DNA from: Thiopseudomonas denitrificans
GTDB lineage: Bacteria > Pseudomonadota > Gammaproteobacteria > Pseudomonadales > Pseudomonadaceae
Reading direction: 5' to 3'
Length of the DNA stretch: 64,000 nt
Assembly: GCF_002866065.1 (NCBI RefSeq)
Contig: NZ_LNJZ01000007.1
Span: forward strand, 288,388 to 352,387
Below are positions 34,088 to 42,948 of this stretch, in pieces. The translations under genes were made by a program, and so were the position numbers. The stretch's first letter is position 1, and every line of letters starts with the position of its first letter. The notes under the pieces are model-generated. The model did not search any database. It worked only from the letters and a program-made list of their open reading frames with translations, and was not told the DNA's origin.

Positions 34088-34576
34088 ATGGAGAAGCCTG
34101 TTTCTGTTATCAGTATTGATGCTGCTGCCCTGCTGACGGGCACCAGCAAGCGTACCCTGTGGCGACGCCTGAGTACCGGCAAGCTGCAGCGGCACAGCAC
34201 CGACGAGCGCGGGCGGGTGATGCTGGCGCTGGACGATGTGGCCGGGCAGTCCTGTATCGAGCTGGCCGAAAATGCCGACGGCTACGCCTTGCTGCATGAC
34301 GCAGACCGGGGCAACAGCCAGGCGCAGAACGACCTGGCGCTGCTGTTTCTGGAGCAGGAACGGCCGGATATTGCCGCGCAAAGGTTCTTGCTCGCTGCGC
34401 AGCAGCAGCATGCCGATGCCATGCACTACCTGAGCACGCTGTATGAGCAGGGGTGCGGCGTGGAGTGCTGTGAAAACACCGCGCTGTTGTGGCGTGCCAA
34501 AGCCGCCAATCTTGGACACCTGATTGCCCGGGCCCAGCTTGCACCCATGGTGGAGCCGGCCGAAACCGCTCAGTAA
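34088..34576 (+). CDS. HTH (excisionase/MerR-like) protein with Sel1-type repeats
   Basis: Protein of 162 residues. Residues 10-50 resemble a winged helix-turn-helix (IDAAALLTGTSKRTLWRRLSTG), and residues 65-150 contain two Sel1/TPR-like helical repeats (DADRGNSQAQNDLALLFLEQ and HADAMHYLSTLYEQGCGV). GGAGAG precedes the ATG. It is divergent from pilA, and the dyad array lies between them, so it could bind that array, but no direct evidence exists. It is convergent with dinG. The exact role is unknown. Confidence 0.7.
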   Translation: MEKPVSVISIDAAALLTGTSKRTLWRRLSTGKLQRHSTDERGRVMLALDDVAGQSCIELAENADGYALLHDADRGNSQAQNDLALLFLEQERPDIAAQRFLLAAQQQHADAMHYLSTLYEQGCGVECCENTALLWRAKAANLGHLIARAQLAPMVEPAETAQ

Positions 34577-34633
34577 CCGCCCCGCGCGACACATCGCCCG
34601 GCGGGTCGCCGGATTGCGCTGCCGGGCCTGCCG

Positions 34634-36769
34634 CTAATCAATCACCCGCCGAAACGGCGGCAAGGCATTGAGCAGCGCCTTGCCGTACCGCTGTGTCACC
34701 AGCCGGCGGTCAAGGATGGTCACCTGCCCCCGGTCCTGCTCGTTGCGCAACAAGCGTCCGCACGCCTGGATCAGGCGCAGCGAGGCATCCGGCACGGCGA
34801 TCTCCATGAACGGGTTGCCGCCGCGTGCTTCAATCCAGTCGGCCAGTGCTGCTTCCACCGGGTCGTCCGGCACGGCAAAGGGAATCTTGGCGATCACCAC
34901 ATGCTGACAGTAGTCACCGGGCAGGTCGACACCTTCGGCAAAGCTGGCCAGGCCGAACAGCACGCTGGCCTCGCCGTCATCAATGCGGTTTTTGTGCTTT
35001 TGCAGGGTTTCCTGCCGTGACAGCCGGCCCTGTATCAGCACCCGCTTGCGCCAGTCACGCTCCAGTCCTTCAAACACATCGTTCATCTGCCTGCGTGACG
35101 AAAACAGCACCAGCGCACCCAGGTTGTGTTCCAGCAGGCCGGGCAAGGCCCGCACAATCGCCCGGCTGTGGGCATCGACATCCCGTATGTCCACACCCAG
35201 ATCGGGTACATGCAGGGTGCCGGCCTCGGCATGGTTGAACGGGCTGGGCACCACGGCCAGCTGTGCCGAAGCCGGCAGCCCGGCACGCATGCTGAAGCGG
35301 TCGAAACGCCCCAGCGCGGTCAGGGTGGCCGACGTCAGCAGCACGCCATGTGCCGCGTACCACAGATGGCGACGCAGGGTTTCTGCCGCCAGTATCGGGC
35401 TGGAATTGACCTCGATGTCGGCACCGGCATCGGTCAGCGCCAGCCAGCGGGCCGAGGGTGCCGCCTCGGCGGCATCTTCGGCAGTAAAGGATGACCAGAG
35501 CGCCAGGTTGGCATCGGCACGGGTGTACAGGCTGCCAAACAGCGGAAACCATTCCTCGGCCAATGAGCTGTCAACCGGGCTGCCCGGCTCATCTTCCATG
35601 GCTTTTTTCAGGTGGTCATTGATGCGGGCCAGCGTGTCCGCCAGCTGCATGTAGCCCTTTTTAAGCTCCAGCCCCTGCTCGCGCAGCGCATCCGGCACCA
35701 CACCGCCGGCAAAACGGTGCCGGGGCTGCTCGTACTCGCTGTTGCCCACCGGCGCGAATTCGGCCAGTTCACGGCAGGTGGCAAACACGAAGCCCTGCTG
35801 TTCACGCAGGGTTTTGGCCAGTGCCGGCACCTGCTCCATCAGGGTTCCCATCTCGCCCTGCAATTGGTTTTGCGCATGCAGGCGGGTCAGGGTTTTTTCC
35901 GTCTGGCCCAACCACTCGGAGGTGGCATGCAAACGGGTGCTGTGCGCGAAGTGGTTGATGGCCTTGTCGGGCAGATGATGGCCTTCGTCAAAGATATAGA
36001 AGCTGTCTTTCGGGTGTGGCAGCACCATGCCGCCGCCCAGCGCCAGGTCTGCCAGCACCAGGTCATGGTTGGTGACGATGACATCCACCTTTTCCAGCCC
36101 CTCACGCGCCTTGTAGAAGGAACAGCTGTCGTAGTTGCTGCAGCGGCGCCCGAGGCACTGGGTGTGATCGGTGGTGATGATGCGCCAGGTGCTGTCCTCA
36201 ATGGCTTCCGGCCAGCTGTCACGGTCACCGTTCCAGCGACCGCGTGACAAACGGTCGAGCATGTCGCCAAACAGCTGCTTGTGCTCGTCACTGACGTCAA
36301 TATGGTAGCCCTGCTCGGCCAGCATGTCGGCCTGCCGGCGCTCCTGGCCATGGCTGTCGAGCCAGTGGTCCAGGCGCGACAAACACAGGTAACGCCCCCG
36401 GCCCTTGGCCAGCGCATAGGAAAACTTCAGGCCGCTGTTCTTGATGATGTCGGGCAGGTCCTTGTCGACGATCTGCTCCTGCAGGGCCACGGTTGCCGTG
36501 GCGATCACCAGACGCTTTTCTGCGGCACGGGCCACCGGAATCGCCGCCAGGCTATAGGCGACGGTTTTACCGGTACCAGTCCCCGCCTCGACCACAACGA
36601 CAGCCGGATCGCCACAGCGTTCGTTGTCGTCGTTGGTTTCAATGCTGCCCAGGCCGCGGGCCACCTCGGCAATCATCAGGCGCTGACCGTAGCGGGCTTT
36701 CAGCTCCTTGTGTTCCAGAAACCGGCTATAGGCTGCCTGAATGGCGTGTTTGAGTTCATCGGTGAGCAT
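34634..36769 (-). CDS. dinG: ATP-dependent DNA helicase DinG
   Basis: Superfamily 2 iron-sulfur helicase (XPD-like, 5'-3') acting on R-loops, G-quadruplexes and damaged forks. The 711 residues contain Walker A VEAGTGTGKTVAYSL (about 60-74), the cluster cysteines in RYLCLSRL and CLGRRCSNYDSCSFY (about 205-219), the DEAH-type box FIFDEGHHLPD (about 248-258) and motif VI QACGRLLRNEQDRG near 678-691. It begins 72 nt after a small minus-strand gene and ends convergent to the HTH-Sel1 gene. No LexA box was recognised upstream. Confidence 0.95.
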   Translation of the reverse strand: MLTDELKHAIQAAYSRFLEHKELKARYGQRLMIAEVARGLGSIETNDDNERCGDPAVVVVEAGTGTGKTVAYSLAAIPVARAAEKRLVIATATVALQEQIVDKDLPDIIKNSGLKFSYALAKGRGRYLCLSRLDHWLDSHGQERRQADMLAEQGYHIDVSDEHKQLFGDMLDRLSRGRWNGDRDSWPEAIEDSTWRIITTDHTQCLGRRCSNYDSCSFYKAREGLEKVDVIVTNHDLVLADLALGGGMVLPHPKDSFYIFDEGHHLPDKAINHFAHSTRLHATSEWLGQTEKTLTRLHAQNQLQGEMGTLMEQVPALAKTLREQQGFVFATCRELAEFAPVGNSEYEQPRHRFAGGVVPDALREQGLELKKGYMQLADTLARINDHLKKAMEDEPGSPVDSSLAEEWFPLFGSLYTRADANLALWSSFTAEDAAEAAPSARWLALTDAGADIEVNSSPILAAETLRRHLWYAAHGVLLTSATLTALGRFDRFSMRAGLPASAQLAVVPSPFNHAEAGTLHVPDLGVDIRDVDAHSRAIVRALPGLLEHNLGALVLFSSRRQMNDVFEGLERDWRKRVLIQGRLSRQETLQKHKNRIDDGEASVLFGLASFAEGVDLPGDYCQHVVIAKIPFAVPDDPVEAALADWIEARGGNPFMEIAVPDASLRLIQACGRLLRNEQDRGQVTILDRRLVTQRYGKALLNALPPFRRVID

Positions 36770-36841
36770 TGCAGTCCAATTGTTCCACTGGATATCCGTT
36801 CAGTGCATGATAGCCGGAATCGCGGCAATTTGCCGGCTTTT

Positions 36842-37417
36842 TCAGTCGGGCTGCTCAATGCTCAGGTGTGAAATATCCGGCGGCGTGACCGGTTGTGCGC
36901 CGGGCAGCTGCTCCAGATCGCTGCCTGCCGGTGCCAGGCTGATGCCGGACACGTCAATGTCGACAACCGCGACCTCGGCCCTGTCCTGCAAAAGGTCTGC
37001 GCCAACTGCCGCCAGCCCGAAGTCGGGTGCCTGCACGTGGGCAAAGGCCGCCATATACTCATCACGCGGTGCAACCTCCAGCACGGCCGCCGGACTGGCC
37101 CCGGCTGCGGCCTGCACCGCCGGCTCTGGTCTGTGCCGGCTGTCATCAGCTGCTGCGGCTGGCGCAGCAGGCTGCCCATCGGCAGCGCCATGCTCGGCAA
37201 CCAGTTCAACCAGTGCTCCGACCCGGGTAAACGCCTGCCGGTACTTTTCTGTTGTGGCCTGGTCCAGGCCGCGCTTGACCACGATGCGCCGGCCAGAGAA
37301 GAACTGGTCAAGCAATGGTTCGCCGGCATTGAACAGGCGCTGTATCCCCAGACGGACCTGCTGTGCATCGGCACCTGGCGCTATCTGTCCGGAAAAGGCA
37401 ATCTCGTATGTGTGCAT
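36842..37417 (-). CDS. Hypothetical acidic protein upstream of dinG
   Basis: Not recognised. The 191 residues fall into an ordered N-terminal part (about 1-75, MHTYEIAFSGQIAPGADAQQ to RRIVVKRGLDQATTEKYRQAF), a low-complexity Ala/Pro/Asp linker (about 80-110) and a C-terminal part rich in acidic and aliphatic residues. The ATG at 37417 has AAGGA 8 nt upstream and is preferred to the longer frame to 37546. It shares orientation with dinG. The N-terminal segment looks like a small alpha/beta domain that occurs alone in Pseudomonas proteins, but I cannot name it. Confidence 0.65.
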   Translation of the reverse strand: MHTYEIAFSGQIAPGADAQQVRLGIQRLFNAGEPLLDQFFSGRRIVVKRGLDQATTEKYRQAFTRVGALVELVAEHGAADGQPAAPAAAADDSRHRPEPAVQAAAGASPAAVLEVAPRDEYMAAFAHVQAPDFGLAAVGADLLQDRAEVAVVDIDVSGISLAPAGSDLEQLPGAQPVTPPDISHLSIEQPD

Positions 37418-37612
37418 GGCATGTCCTTGAGCTGGATGACTATCTTGGCGGGCTGCAACAACATTAAAGCACAGCTTGAGCTGCCTCCCAACCTGCCACC
37501 CTCTGCCACTGAAGTTGCAGGGCGGCGGTGTTGCAATCAGACGCATTAGCTCGTATTTTACCGGTTCAGTGCTGCAACAGCCGCGTTTTCTTCCGTTTTA
37601 CAAGGATTTCTG

Positions 37613-38122
37613 GTGATCGCCCTCCCTTTTTTCCGGTTTCATATCGGCATGCGCGTATTTGCCGTGTTGTTGCTGGCTTTTTTCACCAGTAGTTGCAGTA
37701 CCTGGTTCGGTCGCGATTTTCGTGAACCCGAAGTGCAGCTGGTCAATGTCGAGCTGGTCTATGCCCGTTTGCTGGAACAGGAATTCCTGCTCGAATTCCG
37801 CATCGACAACCCGAACGAACAGAGCCTGCCGGTGCGCGGCATGACTTACAACCTGGACATCAACGGCATTTCACTGGGTCGCGGTCAAAGCAACCAGTGG
37901 CTGACGGTACCAGCCAATGGCAGCGCACGTTTCGAGCTGCGGGCACATACCAACCTGTGGCGACACGTGAAAAACCTGGTGGCATTGTTCAGAAATCCTG
38001 ACCAGCCCATAAGCTACGCCCTGGAGGCCGAGCTGAAAACCGGACTGATGTTCAATAAAAAAGTACCGGTACGTCGTCGGGGCAGTTTCACGCCCGGCGA
38101 GTACCTTGACAGTTCCTACTGA
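37613..38122 (+). CDS. LEA type 2 (WHy-domain) lipoprotein
   Basis: Protein of 169 residues with a lipoprotein signal (MRVFAVLLLAFFTSSCS around residues 13-29) and a water-stress/LEA_2 domain: VQLVNVELVYARLLEQEFLL, RIDNPNEQSLPVRGMTYNL and INGISLGRG. Such WHy proteins are linked to desiccation or osmotic tolerance in bacteria, mostly by inference. The GTG at 37613 has AAGGA 6 nt upstream; an ATG at 37649 would still leave the lipobox. The next gene follows after 19 nt. Confidence 0.8.
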   Translation: MIALPFFRFHIGMRVFAVLLLAFFTSSCSTWFGRDFREPEVQLVNVELVYARLLEQEFLLEFRIDNPNEQSLPVRGMTYNLDINGISLGRGQSNQWLTVPANGSARFELRAHTNLWRHVKNLVALFRNPDQPISYALEAELKTGLMFNKKVPVRRRGSFTPGEYLDSSY

Positions 38123-38141
38123 TTTTCCGGGGGGTTGTATC

Positions 38142-38669
38142 GTGGGCGATGCCTTGTTTCTTACGCTACTGGTCGGCACATTGCTGGTACTGGCGCTGGC
38201 CGCCTACGCGCTGTATGTATGGCGCAAGGTATGGCAACAACGCAAACAGCTGGAAAACCACCAGCAGGAAGTGGCCAGCAAACTGGCCGGCGACCTGAAG
38301 ATACTCTGCGGCAGCCTGCTGGACGAGCAGATGCCATGGATCGAGGGCTGTATCCGCCTCAAGGTGATCCTGGAGCACTACAATTTCGAACTGAGCCACG
38401 ACGAGGCTTACTCGGTATTCCAGGAAGTGTTTTTCGCCACCGAGCACATCCCCACCCATGAAGCCTGGAAGGCGCTGGACAAGGCCGAACGGCGCAAACA
38501 CGAAGAAACATTTGCCGTCCTGGAAGAGCAGTACCGCACGCGCAGTTTCACGGCCGCACGCCAATTGTTGACACAACTGGGTGAACCGGCAAGAGCCGGC
38601 GCGGGTGCCACGGTGCAGGCCTGGTCACCGGCCGGAAAGGACGAACCGGCAAAACATACCCTGCACTAG
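38142..38669 (+). CDS. DUF2489 family membrane protein
   Basis: Protein of 175 residues with an N-terminal transmembrane helix (FLTLLVGTLLVLALAAYALYVW, about 5-26), a short coiled segment and the DUF2489 domain (about 50-150; GSLLDEQMPWIEGCIRLKVI and HEAWKALDKAERRKHEETF). The GTG at 38142 has GGGGGG upstream; the frame continues into the preceding gene. The function is unknown. It is probably co-transcribed with the LEA lipoprotein. Confidence 0.78.
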   Translation: MGDALFLTLLVGTLLVLALAAYALYVWRKVWQQRKQLENHQQEVASKLAGDLKILCGSLLDEQMPWIEGCIRLKVILEHYNFELSHDEAYSVFQEVFFATEHIPTHEAWKALDKAERRKHEETFAVLEEQYRTRSFTAARQLLTQLGEPARAGAGATVQAWSPAGKDEPAKHTLH

Positions 38670-38746
38670 CGGCCCGGACTCCCCGGGCCGGCTATGACAT
38701 GACAGCCGGGGATATCAGGGGCCACTGCCTGCCGAAAAATACGGCT

Positions 38747-39472
38747 TCAGGTGCGCTGCCGGCGCGCGCTGGCAACAAAGTCCAGCATCCAGCCGCCGAT
38801 TCGGTGACCATCATGACCTTGCTGCAGGCTGTTCAGGCTTCCGGCATAGAACTCGGGCGTATAGATTCCCTGGCGCAGCTGTAGCAACGAGCGGGAAAAC
38901 TCCGGCGTGAACTCGGGATGTCCCTGAAAGCACAGTACCTGCCCCTCCAGCATGAAGGCGGCATTGGGGCAGAAATCGCTGCTGGCAAGCAAGCGGGCAC
39001 CTGCCGGCAGACGCGTGACCTGGTCGCGATGACTGATCAGCATATTGACACTCGGCGGACACTCATGGCTGGCTAGCGAGGAAACCAGCATACGGTAGCG
39101 ATGCACGCCCGCACCCCAGCCCTGTGGAGCGCGCTCGGTCAGGCCGCCCAGCACCAGTGCCAGAATCTGGTGGCCAAAGCAGACTCCCAGCAGGACATCT
39201 CCGGCCCGGTAGCGTATCAGCAGGTATTCGCGCAGGCGCACAATCCACGCATCCATGCCAAAGGAGTCGGCCTTGCTGCCCGTCACCAGAAACGCATCGA
39301 AATGCTCTGTTTCGCTGGGATAATCACCGCGCACCACGTTGTACACGGCGAATTGCGCCGGCTGCTGCTGGCTACCCAGCAGCTTGACGAACATGGAACC
39401 GAAACTGTGAAAACCCGGCTGCAACTGCGGATGCAGGTCATCAGCTTCGAGTATGCAAATCTTGAGCGGCAT
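38747..39472 (-). CDS. Class I glutamine amidotransferase (GuaA-like GATase domain)
   Basis: Stand-alone class I GATase-like protein of 241 residues with the nucleophile in GVCFGHQILAL (about 95-105) and the His-Glu pair in CFQGHPEFTPEF (about 186-197). Relatives include gamma-glutamyl-peptidase-like and GMP synthase glutaminase-like proteins. Without a synthetase neighbour the true substrate is uncertain. The ATG at 39472 with AGGA upstream gives MPLKICILEADDLHPQLQ; the frame to 39568 is an extension without support. Confidence 0.82.
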   Translation of the reverse strand: MPLKICILEADDLHPQLQPGFHSFGSMFVKLLGSQQQPAQFAVYNVVRGDYPSETEHFDAFLVTGSKADSFGMDAWIVRLREYLLIRYRAGDVLLGVCFGHQILALVLGGLTERAPQGWGAGVHRYRMLVSSLASHECPPSVNMLISHRDQVTRLPAGARLLASSDFCPNAAFMLEGQVLCFQGHPEFTPEFSRSLLQLRQGIYTPEFYAGSLNSLQQGHDGHRIGGWMLDFVASARRQRT

Positions 39473-39511
39473 GGCTTCCTCCTGGCAACCGCCACATTCT
39501 AGCCCGAATGC

Positions 39512-39551
39512 GGCGCTGTTGCAGCGCCGGCACGACAGAGCCTGTGCCGGC
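39512..39551 (-). terminator. Overlapping hairpins between deaD and the GATase gene
   Basis: GGCGCTG (39512-39518) pairs with CAGCGCC (39522-39528), and GCCGGCAC (39526-39533) pairs with GTGCCGGC (39544-39551). The two structures share three bases and are mutually exclusive. They follow the deaD stop by about 20 nt on the minus strand. No T-run is present, so the terminator function is tentative. Confidence 0.35.
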
Positions 39552-39569
39552 TTTGTTGCCGCTGCCAAA

Positions 39570-41258
39570 TCACTCCCGGTAGCGACGCAGCTTCAGCGGC
39601 TTGCCAACTACACGGGTGTCCTTGAGCTTGCCCAGCAGGCGCTCCAGCCCTTCCTCGGGCAGTTCAACCAGGCTGAAGGTTTCGCGGATCTGGATGCGGC
39701 CAATGGCGTCGCGGGCCAGGCCGCCTTCGTTGAGAATGGCACCCAGCAGGTTGCGTGCGGCAACACCGTCACGGGTACCCAGTGCGGTACGGCAACGCAC
39801 CCGGCCCAGTTCGGGCAACGGAGACGCACGGTGCTCCCGACGACCCTCACGGTTACGCTCGCGCTCGCCCCGCGGGCCACGCTCGGTCTGACGGCCGCGC
39901 TCGGGTCGTGCGGTGACCACATCAACCGGGTATTCGCGGTCAATGCCGGCAGCATCAAACGCCAGGCCTTCGGTCAGTTTGCCGAGCAGGGCCAACGCAA
40001 GGTCTTCCGGATGGCAATCCAGACTGCTGGTCAGGCGCTCAAGCAGCGCCTTGTGCTGGCCCGGTGCCGCTTTCATGCGCGGGGCCAGGTCGGCCTGCAG
40101 GTTGTTGATGCGCGCCTGCAGCACGTCGGCAGCCGCCGGAATTTCCATGGGCTCGATTTTCTGGCCGATTACCCGCTCGACCACGCTCAGCATGCGACGC
40201 TCACGCGGCGTCACCAGCAGCAGGGCACGACCGTCACGGCCGGCCCGGCCGGTACGGCCAATGCGGTGCACGTAGGACTCGGGGTCGTAAGGCATATCCA
40301 CGTTGAGCACGTGGGTGATGCGTGGCACGTCCAGGCCACGCGCCGCCACGTCGGTGGCGATCACGATGTCCAGGCGACCGTCTTTCAGGGAGTCGATGAC
40401 CTGCTCCCGGTGATTCTGGGCGATGTCGCCATTGAGGGCGGCAACCTTGTAGCCACGATCCTGCAGGGCGGATGCCAGATCCAGGGTCTGCTGCTTGGTG
40501 CGCACAAAGGCAATCAGGGCATCAAAGTCTTCGACTTCCAGCAGCCGCAGCACTGCGCTGGCTTTCTGGTCGGCATGCACCATGATGTGCGCCTGCTCGA
40601 TGCGGGCGACGGTCTGGGTCTTGCTGGCAATCTTCACATGCTGCGGCTCGCGCAGGTGCTGTTCGGCAATGGCACGGATGGAGTGCGGCAGCGTCGCGGA
40701 AAACAGTACGGTCTGGCGCTCGGCGGGCAGTGACTGGAAAATCGCTTCCAGATCTTCCATGAAGCCCATTTTGAGCATTTCATCAGCTTCGTCCAGCACC
40801 AGGTAGTTGACCGTGCCCAGCAACTCGGCGTTGCGTGACAGGTGATCAACCAGACGGCCCGGGGTGGCCACAATGATCTGGGCACCCTGACGCAGGGCGC
40901 GCAGCTGCAGCCCCATGGGCGCTCCACCGTAGACTGCAACCACGTTAACGCCCGGCATTTCGCTGGCAAAGGTTTCGAACGCTTCAGACACCTGCAGGGC
41001 CAATTCACGGGTTGGTGCCAACACCAGTACCTGGGGCTCGCGACGCTGCGGGTCGATTTTCGACAGTATGGGCAGGGCAAACGCGGCGGTCTTGCCGGTA
41101 CCGGTTTGCGCCTGGCCGATCATGTCCTGACCGGACATGATGATGGGGATGGATTGCGCCTGAATCGGGGAAGGCTCTTCGTAGCCTGCTTTTTCGATGG
41201 CGCGCAAAATCGGCGACGAAATGCCGAGTGCAGCAAAGCTGCCGGTTTCCTGGGTCAT
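39570..41258 (-). CDS. deaD: DEAD-box RNA helicase DeaD/CsdA
   Basis: Cold-shock and ribosome-assembly RNA helicase. The 562 residues include the Q-motif region (FAALGISSPILRAIEKAGY), motif I AQTGTGKTAAFALP (about 47-60), motif II VLDEADEML, motif III FSATLP, motif VI HRIGRTGRAGRDGRAL, then an Arg/Glu-rich linker (about 450-475) and a C-terminal DbpA-like RNA-binding domain (about 478-555). The ATG at 41258 gives MTQETGSFAALGI with GAGG upstream. It has a leader of about 210 nt with hairpins and an attenuator-like element. Confidence 0.93.
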   Translation of the reverse strand: MTQETGSFAALGISSPILRAIEKAGYEEPSPIQAQSIPIIMSGQDMIGQAQTGTGKTAAFALPILSKIDPQRREPQVLVLAPTRELALQVSEAFETFASEMPGVNVVAVYGGAPMGLQLRALRQGAQIIVATPGRLVDHLSRNAELLGTVNYLVLDEADEMLKMGFMEDLEAIFQSLPAERQTVLFSATLPHSIRAIAEQHLREPQHVKIASKTQTVARIEQAHIMVHADQKASAVLRLLEVEDFDALIAFVRTKQQTLDLASALQDRGYKVAALNGDIAQNHREQVIDSLKDGRLDIVIATDVAARGLDVPRITHVLNVDMPYDPESYVHRIGRTGRAGRDGRALLLVTPRERRMLSVVERVIGQKIEPMEIPAAADVLQARINNLQADLAPRMKAAPGQHKALLERLTSSLDCHPEDLALALLGKLTEGLAFDAAGIDREYPVDVVTARPERGRQTERGPRGERERNREGRREHRASPLPELGRVRCRTALGTRDGVAARNLLGAILNEGGLARDAIGRIQIRETFSLVELPEEGLERLLGKLKDTRVVGKPLKLRRYRE

Positions 41259-41364
41259 GGTATGCCTCGTATGCATCGGCAATACCCAAGAAAGCTGCGT
41301 ACCCATGAAAGATCGAAACGATCGCCCCGGCAACCTGTAGTGAGTATATGCGCTGAATGCTGTA

Positions 41365-41393
41365 TATAAAAAGAAAACGGAACCTGCGGTTCC
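41365..41393 (-). terminator. Attenuator-like terminator in the deaD leader
   Basis: On the minus strand GGAACC-GCA-GGTTCC (41393-41379) forms a 6-bp hairpin followed directly by GTTTTCTTTTTATAT. This is intrinsic-terminator form, about 80 nt after the predicted start and about 110 nt before the deaD ATG. A second hairpin GAAGC-CAG-GCTTC lies just upstream at 41418-41430 and a palindrome ACGGGCCCGT at 41454-41463. It could also end transcription from the gene at 41526. Confidence 0.6.
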
Positions 41394-41476
41394 TGATACG
41401 CCTGGGACGCAATAGTCGAAGCCTGGCTTCGCGGGATATTGTCAAATCCTGAACGGGCCCGTTTTAGGGCGCGCAT

Positions 41477-41505
41477 AGTGTAGCAAGTAGACCAAGGCAG
41501 CACAA
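41477..41505 (-). promoter_or_regulatory. Sigma-70 promoter for deaD
   Basis: On the minus strand TTGTGC (41505-41500) and TACACT (41482-41477) are separated by exactly 17 nt. The start would fall near 41470, so the deaD mRNA would have an untranslated leader of about 210 nt, similar in length to the long cold-shock leader of E. coli csdA. Confidence 0.6.
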
Positions 41506-41525
41506 GTTTGTTTTGACGCCAAAAC

Positions 41526-42431
41526 TCAGGCCTGCACCGTCAGCTCATCCGGTCCCGGCAAGTCCCGCCGGGAGGCAAAGAGCATTTCTGCGCCGGTCAG
41601 CGGATCGGTAAATGCCAGGCTGCGGGCCAGCAATTGCAGCGGTCGGCTGAAGTCGTCGGCCGCACGGCGCAGCGGCTGCGGATAGAAGTCATCCCCCACG
41701 ATCGGTGCTCCCAGGGCAGACAGGTGTACCCGTAACTGGTGCTTGCGCCCGCTCAGTGGCAGCAGGCGGTAATGCCAGTGATGCCGGTAACGGGCAAGCA
41801 CCTCGATGCGCGTTTCGCTGTTGGCTTCACCGGCCACTTCACGACTACGAAAGAAATGCACGTCATCGCTGATGATCCGGCTGCGCCGCAGATGAGGAAA
41901 CTGCAGCTGCGGCAAGGGCGCTGCCAGCGCCTCGTAAACCTTGTCGACCTGTTGTCGGCGAAACAGCGCCTGGTAGGTATCACGCTCATGCGGTTGCTTG
42001 CACAACAGCAAGACGCCGGCGGTGAGACGATCAAGACGGTGGACCGGCGTCAGTTCCGGCAACTGTAGCCGCTGCTGCAGCCTGTGCAGGACGGTTTGTT
42101 CGACATAGTTGCCCACCGGTGCGGTGGCGAGAAAATGGGGTTTGTCAACGACAACCAGGTGCTCGTTCTCAAACAGGATGTCTTCACGAAAAGGCACCTG
42201 TGGCTCGTGCTCAAGTTCGCGAAAATAATAGATCACCTGGCCGCCATGGCAGCCTGCATCAACCGGCAGGGGCTGGTGCCGGGCATCAAGCACCCTGCCC
42301 TGCAGCAGCCGCTTGCGCCAGATACCGGGCCCGATACGAGGAAAGCGCTGGCACAAGAACTCCAGCAAGCCGGGCGGACTGTCAACCGGTATCACCACCC
42401 GGCTGGCACCTTGCGGCTTACCGTGCTGCAC
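41526..42431 (-). CDS. RluA-family pseudouridine synthase
   Basis: Pseudouridine synthase of 301 residues with the RluA catalytic motif TPVHRLDRLTAGVLLL (about 129-144), where the Asp is the nucleophile, and the family motifs DKPHFLATAP (about 96-105) and GRKHQLRVHLSALGAPIVGD (about 226-245). The N-terminal region (about 25-75) resembles an S4-like RNA-binding part. The target RNA (RluA, RluC, RluD or TruC type) cannot be assigned. It lies upstream of the deaD promoter on the same strand. Confidence 0.88.
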   Translation of the reverse strand: MQHGKPQGASRVVIPVDSPPGLLEFLCQRFPRIGPGIWRKRLLQGRVLDARHQPLPVDAGCHGGQVIYYFRELEHEPQVPFREDILFENEHLVVVDKPHFLATAPVGNYVEQTVLHRLQQRLQLPELTPVHRLDRLTAGVLLLCKQPHERDTYQALFRRQQVDKVYEALAAPLPQLQFPHLRRSRIISDDVHFFRSREVAGEANSETRIEVLARYRHHWHYRLLPLSGRKHQLRVHLSALGAPIVGDDFYPQPLRRAADDFSRPLQLLARSLAFTDPLTGAEMLFASRRDLPGPDELTVQA

Positions 42432-42547
42432 GGGCAGGCCGGCGCACGACCATCCGGCGGCGCGCTATCAGTCGATGCATGGGCCGTCTGCCGGTTGCCA
42501 GCGCAAACGCGCTTTCCCGAAACGACATGAACAGCAACCGCCCCGGG

Positions 42548-42793
42548 TCAGTGCAGGGTATGCTGCGCCGGGCTGACTTCTTCACTGTCATAGGTTTCGT
42601 CTTCGGGCAGGTGACCGGCAGCTTCCAGCCCTGCATGGAACATGGCACGGGCGACATCAATGTAGCGTTCCTGCAAAAACTCCCGCGCCTCGCCGGAAAA
42701 ATTCAGCGTCACCAGCGGGGCTTCTTCATCGGAGCGGCGCAATACAATGCGTCCGTCGGGCAATTCAACAATTTCCAGAAAGGCTTTGGACAT
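42548..42793 (-). CDS. Small conserved acidic protein
   Basis: Protein of 81 residues starting MSKAFLEIVELPDGRIVLRR from the ATG at 42793; the upstream extension to 42811 is not needed. The N-terminus forms two beta-strands and the middle (FSGEAREFLQERYIDVARAMF) an amphipathic helix. I associate it with small conserved Pseudomonas proteins of unknown function. It is divergent from the histidine kinase gene, with 155 nt between. Confidence 0.65.
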   Translation of the reverse strand: MSKAFLEIVELPDGRIVLRRSDEEAPLVTLNFSGEAREFLQERYIDVARAMFHAGLEAAGHLPEDETYDSEEVSPAQHTLH

Positions 42794-42865
42794 GATTCTC
42801 TTTGGCCGCAAAGGCGGCAGACAGGCTAAAACGGGCTGCGCAGTGTAGCAGCAAAAGGGCCATGC

Positions 42866-42894
42866 ATGTCAGGTTTGCCGCTTCCTGCTATGAT
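42866..42894 (+). promoter_or_regulatory. Candidate sigma-70 promoter for the hybrid kinase gene
   Basis: ATGTCA at 42866-42871 and TATGAT at 42889-42894 are 17 nt apart. The predicted start near 42901 leaves about 48 nt to the ATG at 42949. Confidence 0.4.
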
Positions 42895-42948
42895 TCGCCC
42901 TTTGCTCCGGCATCGCCCGCAGAGCGTTTTCCTCGCAGCGGATCCTTT

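Noticed and set aside
36842-37546. 234-codon version of the gene upstream of dinG
   Set aside because: The first 43 codons lie in the divergent promoter region and lack a ribosome-binding site; the ATG at 37417 has one.
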